Source of the DNA: Thermoanaerobaculia bacterium
Lineage (GTDB): Bacteria > Acidobacteriota > Thermoanaerobaculia > Multivoradales > J023
Direction: 5' to 3'
Length of the DNA stretch: 64,000 bases
Assembly: GCA_030431255.1 (NCBI GenBank)
Contig: JAUIJL010000018.1
Coordinates: 62,001-126,000, forward strand
The notes under the pieces were generated by a model. The model worked only from the letters and a program-made list of their open reading frames with translations, searched no databases and was not told where the DNA came from. Made by a program: the position numbers and the translations under genes. This document shows, piece by piece, positions 1 to 15,000 of this stretch. The first letter of the stretch is position 1; the number at the start of each line of letters is the position of its first letter.

Positions 1-1
1 C

Positions 2-3000
2 GCGCCCGACTCCGCCCTGGCGATTTATCGGGGCAGCACCGACGGGGAGCTGTTGGCGGAGACCAACGTGGCCGCCCTGGTGTCCGGTGCCACGGCGACG
101 ATCGAGGTCGATCTCGATACCGCCACCTTTGAGGACGCCCTCGACGTGGTGGTGCAGGTGGACAGCCGCGCCGAGGTGCGCGAGGTGTCCGAGCGCAACA
201 ACGAGCACAGCTACCGGTTGGACGTGCGCAAGGGACCGGATCCGGCGCTTTTCCCGAGCGATATCGCTTGGTCCGTGGACCCGCCGCGACCCGATGAGAG
301 CTTCGAGCTGTGGGTGACCCTCAGCAACCTGGGTGACGCGGACCTCGACGGGGTCGACTACGAGATCGTGCGCTTGGAGGCGGATGTGCCCGTGGAGACC
401 TTGGGATCCGGCACCGCCGGGGCGATCGTCGCCGGGGGCAGCCGCTTGGTGACCACCCAGCTGACCCTGCCGGAAGGGGAGCACGAGATCCAAGTGACCC
501 TCGACCCCCAAGACCTCTTGGTGGAGCGGTCCGAGGACGACAACGTGCAGCGCGTGCCGATCTTCGTCTACGACTCCCGCTTGGCGGATTTCGAGATCGC
601 CGACGCGGACGTGATCATCGACCCCGCGGATCCGGCCCCGGGTGAAAGCGTGACCGTCTCGGTGACGGTGCACAACCGCGGTGAGATCGCCGGTGCCGGT
701 CAGGTTTCCCTCGAGGAGCTGGGTCCCTCCGGCGCGACGGAGATCGAGAGCTTTGCCGTCGACCTGGAGCCCGGTACGTCGACCACGCTGCAGGCCGTAC
801 GCACCCTGGGTGCCGACGCCTTCGCTTTCGTGGCGACCGCCGATCCGGCGGGCTCGGTGCCCGAGAGCGACGAGTCGAACAACCGGGGTCGCCACTTCTT
901 CCGCGATCTCGCCGACCTGGCGATCGGCATCGACAATCTGGAGCTTTCCTCCGATACGCCGCTCGAAGGGGATCCGGTGGAGATCCGGGTCACGGTCCGC
1001 AACCAAGGCCGAGCAACGGCGACGGCGCCGACCGTGGAGCTGTGGGCCGACGATCCCGACGCCGGGGGCTCGCTGATCGAAAGCCGCGTGCTCGGCGACG
1101 TGCCGGCGGCGGGCAACCGCACGGCTTCTTTCACTTGGCCCGCGGCGGCCGGTCGCACGGACTTGGTGGTGGTGCTCGATCCCCAGGGGGCCGTCGACGA
1201 GCTCGACGAGAGCAACAACCGGCTGGCTCGCCGGGTGAGCGCCCAACGCTCCGGCGGTGCCAACCTGACGATCACCACCGTCGACACCACGTCTTTGGTG
1301 GATTCCGCCGTCGACTTGAGTCTGGCGGGCACGGTCACGGCCACGGTGTGGAACGACGGCGATGTGGACGTGGATCAACCCTTCGGCGTCCGTCTCTTCG
1401 TCGACCGCGACGCCGACGGCTTGTTCGGCGAGCCGGACGATCTGCTCGCCGCTGCCACGGTGTCCGAGACGTTGGCGGCCGGGGCGTCGACCCCGGTCGA
1501 CCTGAGCGTCGCCGCGACGACCCTGCCTTTCCATCGGCCTGTGATCGTGCTCGAGGTCGACGTCACCGACGTGGTGGCGGAGCGGTTGGAGGACGACAAC
1601 CAACGTTTGCTCTTCGCCGACTGTGCCGAGGACTTGGGCGTTGGAGTGTTGGAGCCGGTGGAGGAGTGGTTCGTGCCCGGGCTCGAAATCGAGACCGCGC
1701 CGATCGTCGTGCAGCTTTCCGACGACGACGGCAACGGTCTGATCGACGGTCGCGACGTGCCGGACGTGGTCTTCCACACCATCGACGGCTCGGGCCGCGC
1801 GGTGGTCGCCCTTTCCGGCCTCGACGGCAGCCGTCTGTGGACCTTCCGCTCGAGCGCCGCGAATCCCTTGGTGCGTCAGCTCGGTCAGGTGGCGGCCGCG
1901 GATCTCGACGGCGACGGCGTCGCCGAGGTGATCGCCATGCAGCGCAACGGTCGTTTGGCGGCCCTCGACGCTTCGGGCGAGCTCTTGTGGGTGAGCGACA
2001 AGATCGAAGGCGTGGCCGAGCGCTCCCTGGGTGGCCCCTCGGTGGCCGACCTCGACGGTGACGGCGTGCCCGAGATCGTGGTGGGCCGCGCCGTGGTGTC
2101 GAATACGGGCTCCTTGCTCGCCCTGGGCACCGCCAACCGCGGACGCAACTACAACTATTACGGACCCTTCGGCACGGTCTTGGTGCCGGGCGCCTCGGAC
2201 TACCCCCACAGCGTGGTGGCGGACATCGATCTCGACGGTCGCGCCGAGATCGTGGCCGGCGATACGGTCTACCGCTTCGACGGCAGCTCCCTCGAGGTGG
2301 TGTGGGACAAGGTGGTGGCCGACAAGCTGATGGTCGACGGCTTCTCGGCCGTGGGTCAGCTCGACGGCGATCCCGAGGCCGAGATCGTCTACGTGTCGTC
2401 GAATCAGATCATGGTGCTCGAGCATGACGGCTCGACCAAGTCCAGCCGACGGGTGATGACCCCGTTCAGCCCGGCCTACCGGGCCACCTTCTGGGGCGGT
2501 CCGCCGACCATCGCCGACCTGAACGGCGACGGCAAGGCCGAGATCCTGGTGGCCACGGACACGGAGCTGATCGCCTTCAAATCGAATCTCTCCACCTATT
2601 GGCGCCGGTCGATCAACGACGTCGCGGCGATCTCGGGCATCACCGCCTTCGATTTCGACGGGGACGGCGACCGTGAGGTCTTGCACCAAGACAACAAGCG
2701 CTTCCGTCTGCTCGACGGTCGCAACGGCTCGGTGATCTACAGTCGTTACAACACCTCGAAAACGGGCACGGAATATCCCGTGGTGGCGGACGTCGACGGG
2801 GACGGCTCGGCCGAGATTCTGCTGACGTCGAATAAGGGCTTCGACGGCGACACCTCGACCCGCGGTCTGCGCGTGCTGGGTCATCCCACCTGGCGCGGCA
2901 CCCGGGGCATTTGGAATCAATACGGCTATCAGGTCACCAACGTGCAGGCCGACGGCACGGTGCCGTCGGATCCCTTGCCCAGCTGGCGGGTGCACAAGAC

Positions 3001-6000
3001 CTTCCGCACCAACGTCGAGCTCGAGCCCACGGCCAAGCAGCTGCCCAACCTGACCGTCGGCTTGCCGAGGGTGGGGGAGGAAGGGCCCGACGGCGCGCCC
3101 GTGGTGTTGCGCGTGGGCAACGGCGGCTTGGTGCCGGTGGCTCCCGGCGTGGCGGTGGCACTTTATGCCGGCGCTCCGAGCCCGGGCGACGAGGTCGGCC
3201 TGGCGGTGACCGCCGAGCCCATTCCCGCCGGCCAATGGATCGACGTGGAGGTCCTCTGGACCCTACCGGCCGGAGAAGGGGTGCAAGCCACGGCGGTGGT
3301 CGACCCTGAGCTGGTGGATGCCGAAAGCACCATCGTCGAGAGCACCATCGCTGAATGTGACGAGGCCGACAACTCCGTGGCCTTCGAGGTGGTGGCGTCC
3401 CTGCTGCCCGACCTCGCGGTGCCCGGCGGCGGCGTCGAGATCTCCGGTGGGACCTGGGGTGGACGTTTGATCCCCGTCGAGGTCACGGTGCGCAACGACG
3501 GCTCCGGCCTCGGCGCGTCGGTGGTCGATTTGTGGGACGGCGCGCCGGAGATCGGCACCTGGATCGGTCGTATGGAGACCGGTGTGGTGGCTCCGGGCTC
3601 GTCCGTGGTCCTGACCTTCCCGTGGGACACCCTGGGCGCGTCCTTGGGTGCCAGGCGGTTGCACGCCGTGGTCGATCCCGACGACACCCTGCTCGAAGCG
3701 ACCGACGACAACAACATCGGCCTGCTCGACACGGAGCTGACCGCGCCCACCCAGCCGGATCTCGAGCTGGTGGCCGTGCACCTGACGCCGGATCCGGCGG
3801 TGGCCGGCGGTGACGGCACCCTGGGGGCCGAGGTGCGCAACCGCGGCCTGCAAACGTCCCAAGGATTCGAGGTGGCGTTCTTGATCGAGGAATCGGAGGT
3901 CGGCCGAAGCTCGGCGACGACGATTCCGGCCCAAGGGGAATCGGTGGTCTTGAGCTTGGCGACGGTGCCCGGCCTCGGACCCCTGGACGTGGCGGCGATC
4001 GTCGACCCGAGCGGCTCCGTGGCCGAGGGCGACGAGGGCAACAACCGGCTCGACACCGTGTGGGCGGTGGACGGCTCGGGCATCTCCGTGGCGGTGACCA
4101 CGGACCAGCTGTCCTACGCCTCCGGCGACAACCTGGGCCTCGAGCTGACCCTGGTCAACGACGGCGCCGAGATCGCCGGCGCCCTGCTGCGGGTGGAGGT
4201 CCAGGCTGCCGACGGTCTGCCGGTGGCGACCCTCTTCGAGGAGACCGTGACCCTCGCTTCGGGCGCGGAGACCGTGTCCCTCGATTGGACGATCCAAGGC
4301 TTGGTGTCGGGCACCTATTCCCTGGTGGCGTCGATCGAGACGGACGGCCAGGTCCAGGGCCGTGGTTACGCCGGCTTCAGCCTGCGCGAGGAGGCGTCGA
4401 TCGAAGCGAGCGTGTTCACCGATCGCGACCTCTACGCTCCGACCCAAACCGTGTTGATCACCGGTCGGGTCAGCAACTCCGGCAACCAGCCGCGCACGAA
4501 TTTGATCGCCCGTCTGCGCGCCGTCGGCGCCGGGGGCACCGCCTGGGATCGCACCCTCAGCATCCCGGTGCTCTATCCCGGCAGCAGCCTGCCGATCAGC
4601 CGCACGTGGTCGATCGACAACGCTCCGGCCGGGGATTACGACCTGTCGCTGACCGTGGAGGACGACGGCGGCCAAGTGGCGTCCGCGGCCCAGCGGATCA
4701 CCGTCGAGGACACCTCGAGCACCGGCGCCGGCCTGCGCGGCGACCTGGTGGTGAGGCCCAACGTGATCGGCCTGGGCGGCACCCTGCACGTGGCGCCGAC
4801 GATCGAAAACGCGGGCAACGCGGATCTGCTCGATCTGCCCCTGCGCCTCGACCTCATCCGTCTTTCGGACGGCACGCCGGTGTCTAGCGACGCCGTCTCC
4901 CTCGACCTCAGCCGCGACGAGCTGCTGAGCGGGTCGGTAGCCCTAGAGACCGCCGGCCTCGAGCCCGGGGACTACCTCTTGACCTTGGTGGCGAGCCTGC
5001 CCGGTCGTCAGCTGACCCTGGATCGTCGGGCCGTGACCCTCGAAGTCGGCCTTTCCGTGTCCGACGCAGAGGCCGTGGAAGGAGGGGATCTGCTCTTCAC
5101 CGTCGACCTGTCGGCGTCGTCGTCGGACACGGTGACCGTGGACGTCGTGACCCGGGCGCTGACCGCCGCCGAGGGCGTGGACTACTCGCCCGTCGGCCAG
5201 ACCTTGACCTTCGCCCCCGGCGAGACCACGAAGACCGTGACGGTGTCGTCCCTCAGTGACGCCACGGACGAAACCCACGAGCTTTTGCACTTGGCGCTGC
5301 AGTCGCCGGTGGGCGCTGCCCTGGGCCGGGATCTCGGTTTGGGCACGATCCTCGACGAATCCGCTTGCGCGGGACCGAATTTCCTCACCAACGGCGAGGG
5401 CGGATCCGGCACATGGTTCGAGCGGGAGGATGCTTGGGACGTGAGCACCGGCTCCCTCGGTCGCGTCTACGCCTCGCCGTCGCCGGCCTCCGGCATCGCC
5501 GCTTTGGCGCCCGGCTCGGAAGCCTCGGCCGCGGAGTGGACCCAAGAGGTGTCGATCGCCGCGCTCGCCTCGCGCATCGACGGCGCCGGTCTGGACTTCC
5601 GCTTCGAGACCCTGGTTTGGACCGGGCTCGAAGCCGATCCGGACGTGGCGAGCGTGCGGGTCGTCTGGCTCGATCAAAACGGTCTGGAGCTCGACGCCTT
5701 TGAAGCGTCGGCAATCACCACCGGCGGCTTGTGGTCGACGGTGGTCGACGAGCGCACCGCACCGGTGGGTGCCCGTTCTGTGAGCTTCGCCCTGCGGGCC
5801 GACGGCCAAGGGGTCGAGAGCCTGGAGGTGGCCTTCGATCGCATCCGTTTCACCAGCCTCGGATTGCCGGTGCTGTGGATCGACGACGTGTCCGAGCTCG
5901 AAGGCAACGGCGGCACCACCTCCATCGATTTCGAGGTGCGGGCCTCCTGTGCCTTGCCCGTGGCGGTCGATCTCGAGCTGTCGACCTCCGACGGCACGGC

Positions 6001-9000
6001 CACGGCTCCCGACGACTACACGTCCTTGGTCCAGACCGTGTCCTTGGCCCCGGGCCAAAGCTCGGCCACCGTGACCCTGACCGTGGTGGCGGACGACATC
6101 GACGAGTCGGACGAGACCTTCGGGGTGCAAATCACCCCCGTGGGCACCTTGCCGAGCGAGGTGGCCTTGCTCGACCCGACGGCCGCGATCGAGGTGCTCG
6201 ACGACGACGCCCCCGCCACCCTTTCCGCCCTCGACCTGTCGACCGTGGAAGGCGCGGCCGTGGACGTGACCGTGGCGCTCAGCGCGGTGAGCGGCAAGAC
6301 GGTGACCGTGAATTGGGCGACCCGTCCGGGCACCGCTTCCGAGGCCACGGACTTCGCTGCGGCTGCGGGTACCCTGAGCTTCCCGCCGGGCATCACGGAG
6401 CAGACGGTCAGCCTCGCCGTGGTGGACGACGCCGTGGCCGAGGGCACGGAGGTGCTCTACCTGGATCTGTCGTCGCCGGTGGCGGCGACCCTGGCCCAAG
6501 CCACCGCGACCATCGAGCTGGCGGACAACGACGTCGCCCTCTTGAACGTCGCCGATTTGCGCCTCACCGAGGGTGACGACCCCGGTCGGGTGGCCGCGGT
6601 GCCGGTGACCCTGTCGGTGCCGAGCGCGTTGCCGGTGGAGGTGTCTTGGACGACGGTGGACGGCACGGCCCGGGCCGGCGCGGACTATCAGGCGTCCTCG
6701 GGTTTGGTGACCCTGGCGCCCGGCGCGCAGAGCGCCGAGATTTCGATCCCGCTGATCACCGACCTGGTGGTGGAGAGCGAGGAGAGCTTCAGCCTCGAGC
6801 TGTCCCTGCCGACGAACGCGGTTTTGGCGAGCCCCACGGCCACGGTGGTGATCGTCGACGACGACGCTTTGGTGGCCACGGCCGAGGACGCCGAGGTCTC
6901 GGAGACCGACGGCACCCAGAGTGTGAGCGTGGAGGTCAGCCTGCAGAAAGTCGGCCTGGAGGAGGCGACCGTGGATTGGTCGACGGTCGACGGCACGGCC
7001 GTGGCCGGTCAGGACTACGTGGCGGCCTCCGGCACCTTGACCTTCCCGCCGGGTTTCACCAGCCGCACCGTGACCGTGCAGCTGGTGACCGACACGGTGG
7101 AGGAGCCCACGGAACGCTTCACGATCGCGCTCTCGAATCCGAACGGCGTGCAGCTGCTCGACGCCGAGGCCGAGGTGACGATCATCGACGACGATCAGTT
7201 CTACCTGAACGGTGAGGCGTGGAAAGCCACCAGCGACACCCGTCGTGGCTGTGTGGGCCTGACGCCCAATGCCGCTTGGCAATCCGGCAGCGCGTGGCGT
7301 AAATCACAGGTCGACCTGAGCGAGCCCTTCGATCGCACCTTCCGCACCAATTTCGGCGCGGCGGACTCCGGCTCCCACGGCATGGTCTTCCTCTTCCAGG
7401 ACGCCGGATCGACCGCCCTGGGCGGCACGGGCTATCGGCTGGGTTATATCGATCCGAACATCGCGCCGTCCTTCGGCGTCAAGCTCGACACCTACGACAA
7501 CGGCCCGCCGGACGATGTGATCCCCGAGGATCATCTGGGTCTCGTGGTCGACGGCGGGCGCGCCGTGATCGGGGAGACGGTTCCGGCCTTGATCGACGGC
7601 GCCAACGTGGAGACGGATCTCGAATACGACCTGCGGGTGATCTGGAATCCGGCTCACCAGAGCTTCGACGTGCGTTTCGACGGTGAGCGTCGTCTCTATC
7701 AGGCCCACGATCTCCTGGGCGAGTCCTTCGCCGCCGACTCGTCGGTGTTTTACGGCTTCACCGGAGCCACCGGCGGAGACGGCAATCGACAGTATTTCTG
7801 CGAGAGCGAGATCTGCGTGGGCACTGACGCCTTGCCCGGCCTGCAGATCGGTGATGTTCGCATCGAAGAGGGTCATAGCGGCGAAACCCAGATGGTCTTC
7901 CCGGTGACCCTCACCTGCCCGACGGACCACACCGTCAGCGTCGCTTGGGCCACCGAGGACCACGTCGAGGCCGGAGAGGCGGCGGCGGCCGCGGGCTCCG
8001 ACTACCTGTCGGCGGCCGGCACCCTGATCTTCCAGGCCGGCGAGCGATCCAAAGAGATCGTGATCACCGCCCTGGGCGACCTCGATCCCACCGAGCCCGA
8101 CGAAACCTTCGTCGTGCGGCTTTCCGATCCCGTGGGCGCCGAGCTGCGCTACGACGAGGCCGTCGGCACCCTCTTGGTGGACGATCTCGAGCTGGACCTG
8201 CAAACCGATCTCGGCGAGGGGGACGCGAGCTACCAGGCGGATCTGGTGGCGACGATTTCCGCACCCATCAGCAGCGATCTGGAAATCGATTACTCCACCG
8301 CCGATCTGACCGCGATCGCCGGCATCGACTATGAGGCGAGCTCGGGCACCTTGGTCTTCCCGGCCGGCTCTACCCAGGCGACCCTGACCCTGACGATTCT
8401 CGGCAACACGGTGCTGCAGAACGACCGACGCTTCGCCCTCGACCTGGTGATGCCGGCATGGGCACCGCTCGAAAGCGGACGGCGTTTCGTCGACATCCGG
8501 GACGACGACGTCTGCCCGACGGACAATCTCTTGGTCAATCCCGACGCCGACGAGCCATTGGTGGGCGGCGAGATTCCGGGTTGGCAGGAGATCCAGGGCT
8601 CCAATTGGACGTATCGCACCACCGGCGGCTACGGCGGCGGCAATATGTTCTTCGCCGGCGTCGGTGCCAACGCCCAATTGGGCCAGGTGGTCGACGTCTC
8701 CCAATGGGCCGAGTCGATCGACGCCCGGGAGCAATTCTTCAAATTCACGGGTTGGCTGCGGGTCTTCGACCAAAGCCCGCGGGATACGGCTCGTTACATC
8801 CTCGAGTTCCGGGCGGCGGACGAGTCCGTGCTCGAGAGCTTCGACACGGGCGAGAAAACCCCGATCAGCTGGACCCAGATCTCCTACTTCCAAATCGCAC
8901 CGCCGGGCACCCGCTCGATCCGCGTGCGCATGGTCGCCAAGCGCAATCGCGGCGACAACAACGACGGCTATTTCGACGCCTTGGATCTGCGCACCTTCGA

Positions 9001-12000
9001 GCGTCTGGCCCGTCTGAGCGTCGACGATGTGGCCGGATTGGAAGGCCAGGGGGATCCGTCGGTCTTCGAGGTGCCCGTGCGCTTGAATTGCGCCTTCCCG
9101 AACACGGTGGAGGTGGACTACCTGACCTCCGACGGCACGGCCCGCGCCGGTGAGGACTTCGAGCCCACCTCCGGCCGACTGGTCTTCGCGCCCCAAGAGG
9201 TGCAGAAGACCGTGCCGGTCACCGTCTTCGGCGATTTGCTGGACGAAGGTGAGGAAGACTTCTACCTCGATTTGGCCTCGCCCGTGGGCGGGATCTTGGA
9301 GGACGGCCGCGGACGGATCACCATCCAACCCGACGAGACCATGCTGTCGATCACGCCCGAGATCCGGATCGTCGAAGGCAACGAGGGTGCAGCGGATGCG
9401 GCCTTCACCGTGACCTTGGAGCCGGCGTCGAGCCGGGTGGTGACGGTGGATTACCGGACCGTGGACGATTCCGCCACCGCCGGTGAGGACTATGCCGCCA
9501 CGGCCGGCACCCTGACCTTCGCGCCCGGCACGATCACCCGGGAGATCCGGGTGCCCGTCTACGGCGACACCCAAAGCGAGGCGGACGAGAGCTTCGTCGT
9601 CGAGCTGTCCGAGCCCGGCAACGCGTCGATCCTCGAGGCGGCGGGTCAAGGTGTGGGAGTGATCGTCGAAGACGACCTCTCCATATCGATCAGCAACGTG
9701 TCGGTCTTCGAGACCGACGAAACCGTGACCGCCGAGCTGGAAGTCCGCTTGTCGACCGCCGGCTCCGAGCCCATCACCGTCGACTACTTCACCGAGGACG
9801 GCACCGCCGTCGCCGGTGAGGACTACGTGTCGGCCTCCGGCACCTTGACCTTCGCGCCGGGCGAGACCGTGAAGACCGTGTGGGTGGACGTGATCGGTGA
9901 CGAGGACGAGGAGACCAGCGAGGACTTCTACGTGGTGCTCGACAACGCCACGGTTCCGGTGACCCTCGACGAAGCCACGGTGCTCCTGCTCGACGACGAC
10001 GGCTGCATGAGCTTCTCGTTGATCAAAAACGGCGGCTTCGAAACCCGCTGGGGTTATTCCTATCCCGAGAGCTGGACCGGCGGCCTCCAGCGGACCAATC
10101 CGGGACCGCCCGCGGCCTACGAAGGCAGCGCCTATCTCGAAGGTTGGTTCAATCTGACCATGGAAACATGGCAGGAAGTGGACGTTTCCGGCTTCGCCTC
10201 GCGGATCGACGCCGGCATCCAAAGCTTCGTCTACCAGAGCTTCGTGCGCTCCTTGGACGAGGGCATCCCCGACCGCAGCCGGGTGAAGGTGGAATATCGC
10301 GACGAAAACGGCGGGGTGGTCGAAGGTTTCGACACCGGCGAGATCGTCAACACCGAGCGCTGGGAGCGGGTGTGGGATCAACGGCTGGCGCCGCCGGGAA
10401 CCCGTTCCATTCGCGTGCGTCTCTTCAGCTACGCCAACAATCCGGAGGAGCGCAACCACGGCTTCCACGATGCCGTCAGCCTGCGCGCCGTGGGCGTCAA
10501 CACGATCACCCTCTCGAACGTCACCGTCGACGAGCGGCTCGACACCGAGGCGGTCTTCGACTTGAGCCTGTCGTGTCCGGTGGAGGTGCCCACGACCCTG
10601 GGTTATCAGACCGTGGACGACACGGCGGTGGCCGGCCAGGACTATCTGCCCGTGAACGACTCGGTCGTGGTCGCCACCGGCGAGCAATCCGTGTCCGTGG
10701 TGGTGCCGATCTTGAACGACGGCATCGACGAGCCGACCCAGAGATTCCACTTGCAGCTGACCTCCTCCGAGGGAGCGGTGGTGTGGGTCGGTCAAGGCAC
10801 GGCCTCGATCCTCGACGACGATCCCTCGCCGCGGCCGGTGGCCTATCCGGCCTCCGCGCTCGAGGGCGACGGCGGACCCGGCAACCTCACCTTCGAGGTG
10901 CGCCTGGATCAGCCGTCCGAAACCACCGTCAACGCCACGGTCTGGGTGCTCGGCGGCACCGCCACCGCGGAGGTGGATTTCTACTCCCAGGTGGCCGAGC
11001 CGCTGGTGTTCTCGCCGGGTCAAACGGTGAAAACCGTCGACGTCTTGATCCTGGGCGATACGGAGCCCGAAGGCGACGAAACCTTGTTGGTGAAGGTGCA
11101 GGGCTATTCGGCCCAAAGCGCCTCGACCACCTACGCCACGATTCTCGACGACGACGGCCCGATCACCGACTGCGACAGCCCGAATCTCTTGATCAACGGC
11201 GGCGCCGAGCTCGGCGGCTTCCCGTCCGTGGGTTGGACCCCGACCGTCGCCGGCTTGCAATGGCCGGCGGGTCGTCTCAATTCCGGTGCGGTGGACGGGC
11301 ATTTGGCCTGGCTCTCGCCCGACGCCGAGACCCAGGTGGAAATGTTCCAAGACGTGGACGTGTCCGGCCTGGCGGCCGAGATCGACGGCGGCTCCCAAAG
11401 CTTCCGCTTCAGCGGTTGGATGCGGACCCGGGCCGACGAGGCGAACGACGACCAGGGACGGTTCTTGGTGGAATATCGGGACGGCGTGGGCACGGTGCTC
11501 GACACCTACGACAGCGGAGATGTCGCAAGCCTGAGCTGGACCCAGCTGACGGATCAGCGGGTCGCCCCGGTGGGCACCCGAACGATCCGGGTGCGCCTCC
11601 TGGCGACCGAAAACACCGGCCTGCAAAAAGACGTGGCCTTCGACGCCCTGAGTCTGCGCAGCCTCGACACGCCGGTGCTGACCCTCGGTGACGTGGTGGC
11701 GTCGGAAGCGGACGGTCTGGCGGAGGTCGTGGCCGAGCTGTCGTGCGTGCAGCCCGGACCGATTTCCGCGACCTTTACGACCCGCGACGGCACCGCCGTC
11801 GAGCTCGAGGACTACACCCCGAGCACCGGCACCGTGACCTTCGCGACGGGCACCACCCGGGTGACGATCCAAGTGCCGCTGCCGGCCGAGAACGAGATGG
11901 ATCCGGACGAGGTCTTCTACGTCGATCTCTCCGCCGGTGATCTGCCGATCGCCAAAGCCACCGGCGCGGTGCGCCTCGAGGACGATCAGCCCGTGCTGAT

Positions 12001-15000
12001 GGACCTGATCCAATGTTTCGACGCCTCCCACAGCATCACGCCGAGCGAGCTGGCCCTGCAATACGCGGGTCTGGCCGAAGCCGTGGAGCACGTGATTCCC
12101 CACGACGGCAGCGTGCGCCTCACCGCCATGCAGTTCAACAGCGATGTGACCACGGCATTGCGCGGCATTCGCATCACCGAGGACAGCTATCGGTGGGTGG
12201 CCGAGCGTTTGCGCAGCAACCCGTTGAACCAAGACTTCGGCTCCGAGCTGGGCTATTGCTTGACCGAGGCTGCGGCCCAGATCGAAGGCGCGTGGCCGCC
12301 GTCGATCCGCCAGGTGATCGACGCTTCCAGTGACGGCCAAGTCAATTACGACCGCACCATCGACGGTCAAACCGACGCGGTGCGCGCGGGCATCGACGTC
12401 TTCAACGCCATCGGCATCGACGACGGCGTCAACATGAGCCTGCTGCGCAGCGTGGTCTTCCCACGGCCCGACGGCGGCCCCGAAGGCTTCGTGGTGCGAG
12501 CCGAGACCTTCGGTGAGTTCGCCCAAGTGTTGGGCGAGAAGATCCGTACGGAAACCGCGCCCAATCTGGTGGTGGAGGTCTCCGACGGGCGGGAAACGGC
12601 CTTGCCCGGGGATGCGGTCACCTACGTGATCTCGGTGGCGAACCACGGCTCGGGCGTGGTCACCGACATGCTGATCACCGGTGTCTTGCCGGCCCAGCTG
12701 GAGGACCCGGCGGCGGCGAGCTGGTCGCCGTCCGAAGGCGACTTCGACCCGACCACGGGCCGTTGGAGCGACGTCCTCTTGGCGCCGGGCGAGAGCCTGA
12801 CCCTGGAGGTGTCGTCGAATTTCGCCGAGACCGCCGGCGGCACGGCGACCTACGAGGTGTCGGTCCATCCGATCACCGGCGCCGTGGACATCTTGCCCTT
12901 CGACAACACCGCGTCCGACGACACGGTGCTCGACGTGCCGGCCACGGATCTGGCCTTGAGCCGAAGCCGTCAGGGATCGCTCTTCGCGGGTCAAACCCAT
13001 ACCTTCGAGCTGGTGGTCACCAACCTCGGCCCGATCGACGCGGTGGGTCCGATCCAACTCGTCGATACCTTGGACGGCTTGTCGTTCGTCGCCGCCGCGG
13101 GCGCGGGATGGTCCTGCACGGTCGACACCGTAACCGTCACCTGTGACCACGCCGGTCCGTTGGCGGTAGGCCAAAGCCTGCCCCTGAGCCTGGATCTCCA
13201 GGTGACCGCCGCCGAAGGCATCGACGTTTCGGCCACGGCGACCGTCGGCTCCGGCACCGCCGAAGCGGCGCCCGCGAACAACACCGCCGTCGACGGCGGC
13301 ACGGTCCAGGGCCAAGCGGGACCCGAGCTCTACGCCCCGTTGGTCGCCGAGCTGCTGGATGATGCGGACGGTGACGGCGTGGCGAGCCCGGGCGATACCC
13401 TGCGCTATCGCGCCGAGGTGCAGAATCCGGGTGGCGCGGATCTCGACCAGGTGACCCTGGTGGTGCCGATCCCCGATCACGCCGCCCTGGTGGCCGGCTC
13501 GGCCGCGTCCGAGAGCGCCCTGTCCGTGGTCGAAGGGGCCGCCGAGGTCACCTTCGAGCTCGGCCTTCTGGCCGTCGACCAGGTGCGCGAGGCCATCTTC
13601 GACGTGCGGGTCGACGATCCCATCGCCGTCGGCGTGGAGTCCCTGGTGGTGCAAGGGGCGGTCGACAGCGATCTGATGCCCTCCACCCTGACCGACGATC
13701 CGGCCTTGCCGGGCGGCGCCGATCCCACGGTGACCACCGTCACCGCCACGCCGCGGCTGGTGGCGTCCATGGTCGACGTTTTGGTGGTCGATGCCGACGG
13801 CAACGGCGACCCGTCCCCCGGCGACACCCTGGAATATCGGGTCGAGCTGGCGAGTCTGGGCAATGTGTCGGCCCTCGCGGTGGACTACATGGCCGAGATG
13901 CCGAGCCATACCTCTTATATAGAGGGCTCGTTCCAGACCACCCTCGGCACCCTGACGGGCACCGCGCCCCTGGCCCTGGATCTCGGAGATCTGGCGGTGG
14001 GAACGACGGTCGACATCAGCTATCGAGCACGGGTGGACGCGCCGATTCCCGCCGAGGTCGAGGAAATCCGCCATCAGGGCTTCTTCAACGGCTCCTCCAA
14101 TGGCACCGATTTGGTCGAGGTTCCGACCGACGATCCCGCGGTCCACGGCCTAGCCGATGAAACCGTGACCCCGCTCACCGCCGAGCCCATGCTCGCGTTG
14201 ACCAAGCGGGCTCTGCTGGTGCTCGACGCCGACGCCGACGGCGTGGCCTCGCCCGGTGACGAGCTGCTCTACAGCCTGGAGCTGAGCAACACGGGCAACG
14301 CCGGCGCCGCCGAGGTGGTCTTGACCGACGTGCTGCCCGTGGGCGCGACCCTGGTGGACGGCTCGCTGATGACCGGCCAAGGCACCGTGTTGCGGGCCGA
14401 CTCGGAGCTCGAGATCGCCATCGGCACGGTGGCGTCCGGCGGCGCGGTGAGCTTGAGCTACCGGTTGCGCATCGACGATCCCTTGGATCCGTCGATCACG
14501 GCCCTGTCGAACCAAGCCACGGTGACCTACGACGACGACCGTTCGATCCGAAGCGACGATCCCGACACGGCCACGGCGGGCGACGCCACCGTGGTGCCGG
14601 TGGTGATCCCGGTCACCCTGACGGTGTCGAACGTCGCCGCCTTCGAGCCGATCGCGGGCGAGGTCGTGACCCTGGACTTCCGCTTGACCCTCGACCGGCC
14701 CACCAACCGTGACCTCAACCTCGACTACCAAACCGTCGACGGCACCGCCACGGCCGGCATCGACTACACCGCGGCCTCGGGCTCGGTGGTGCTGGCGGCC
14801 GGGGAGCTGGAGGTGATCGTGCCGGTGACCGTGCTGGCGGACGACGTGTCCGAGGCGGACGTGGAAACGCTGGTGCTCGACGTCGGCACCTCGGCCGGTC
14901 AGGTCGTCGTCGTGGACGGCGAAGGCCGGATCGTCGACACCCAAGCGCCGCCGACCCTGACCGCCACCGGCGGCAGCGTCGACGAGAGCGCGGCGTCGAC

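Noticed and set aside
7304-14146. Minus-strand open frame of 2,280 codons inside the giant adhesin gene
   Set aside because: It lies wholly antisense to clear Calx-beta/DUF11 coding sequence; its translation is Arg/His/Gly-rich low complexity, produced by the strong codon bias of the real gene.
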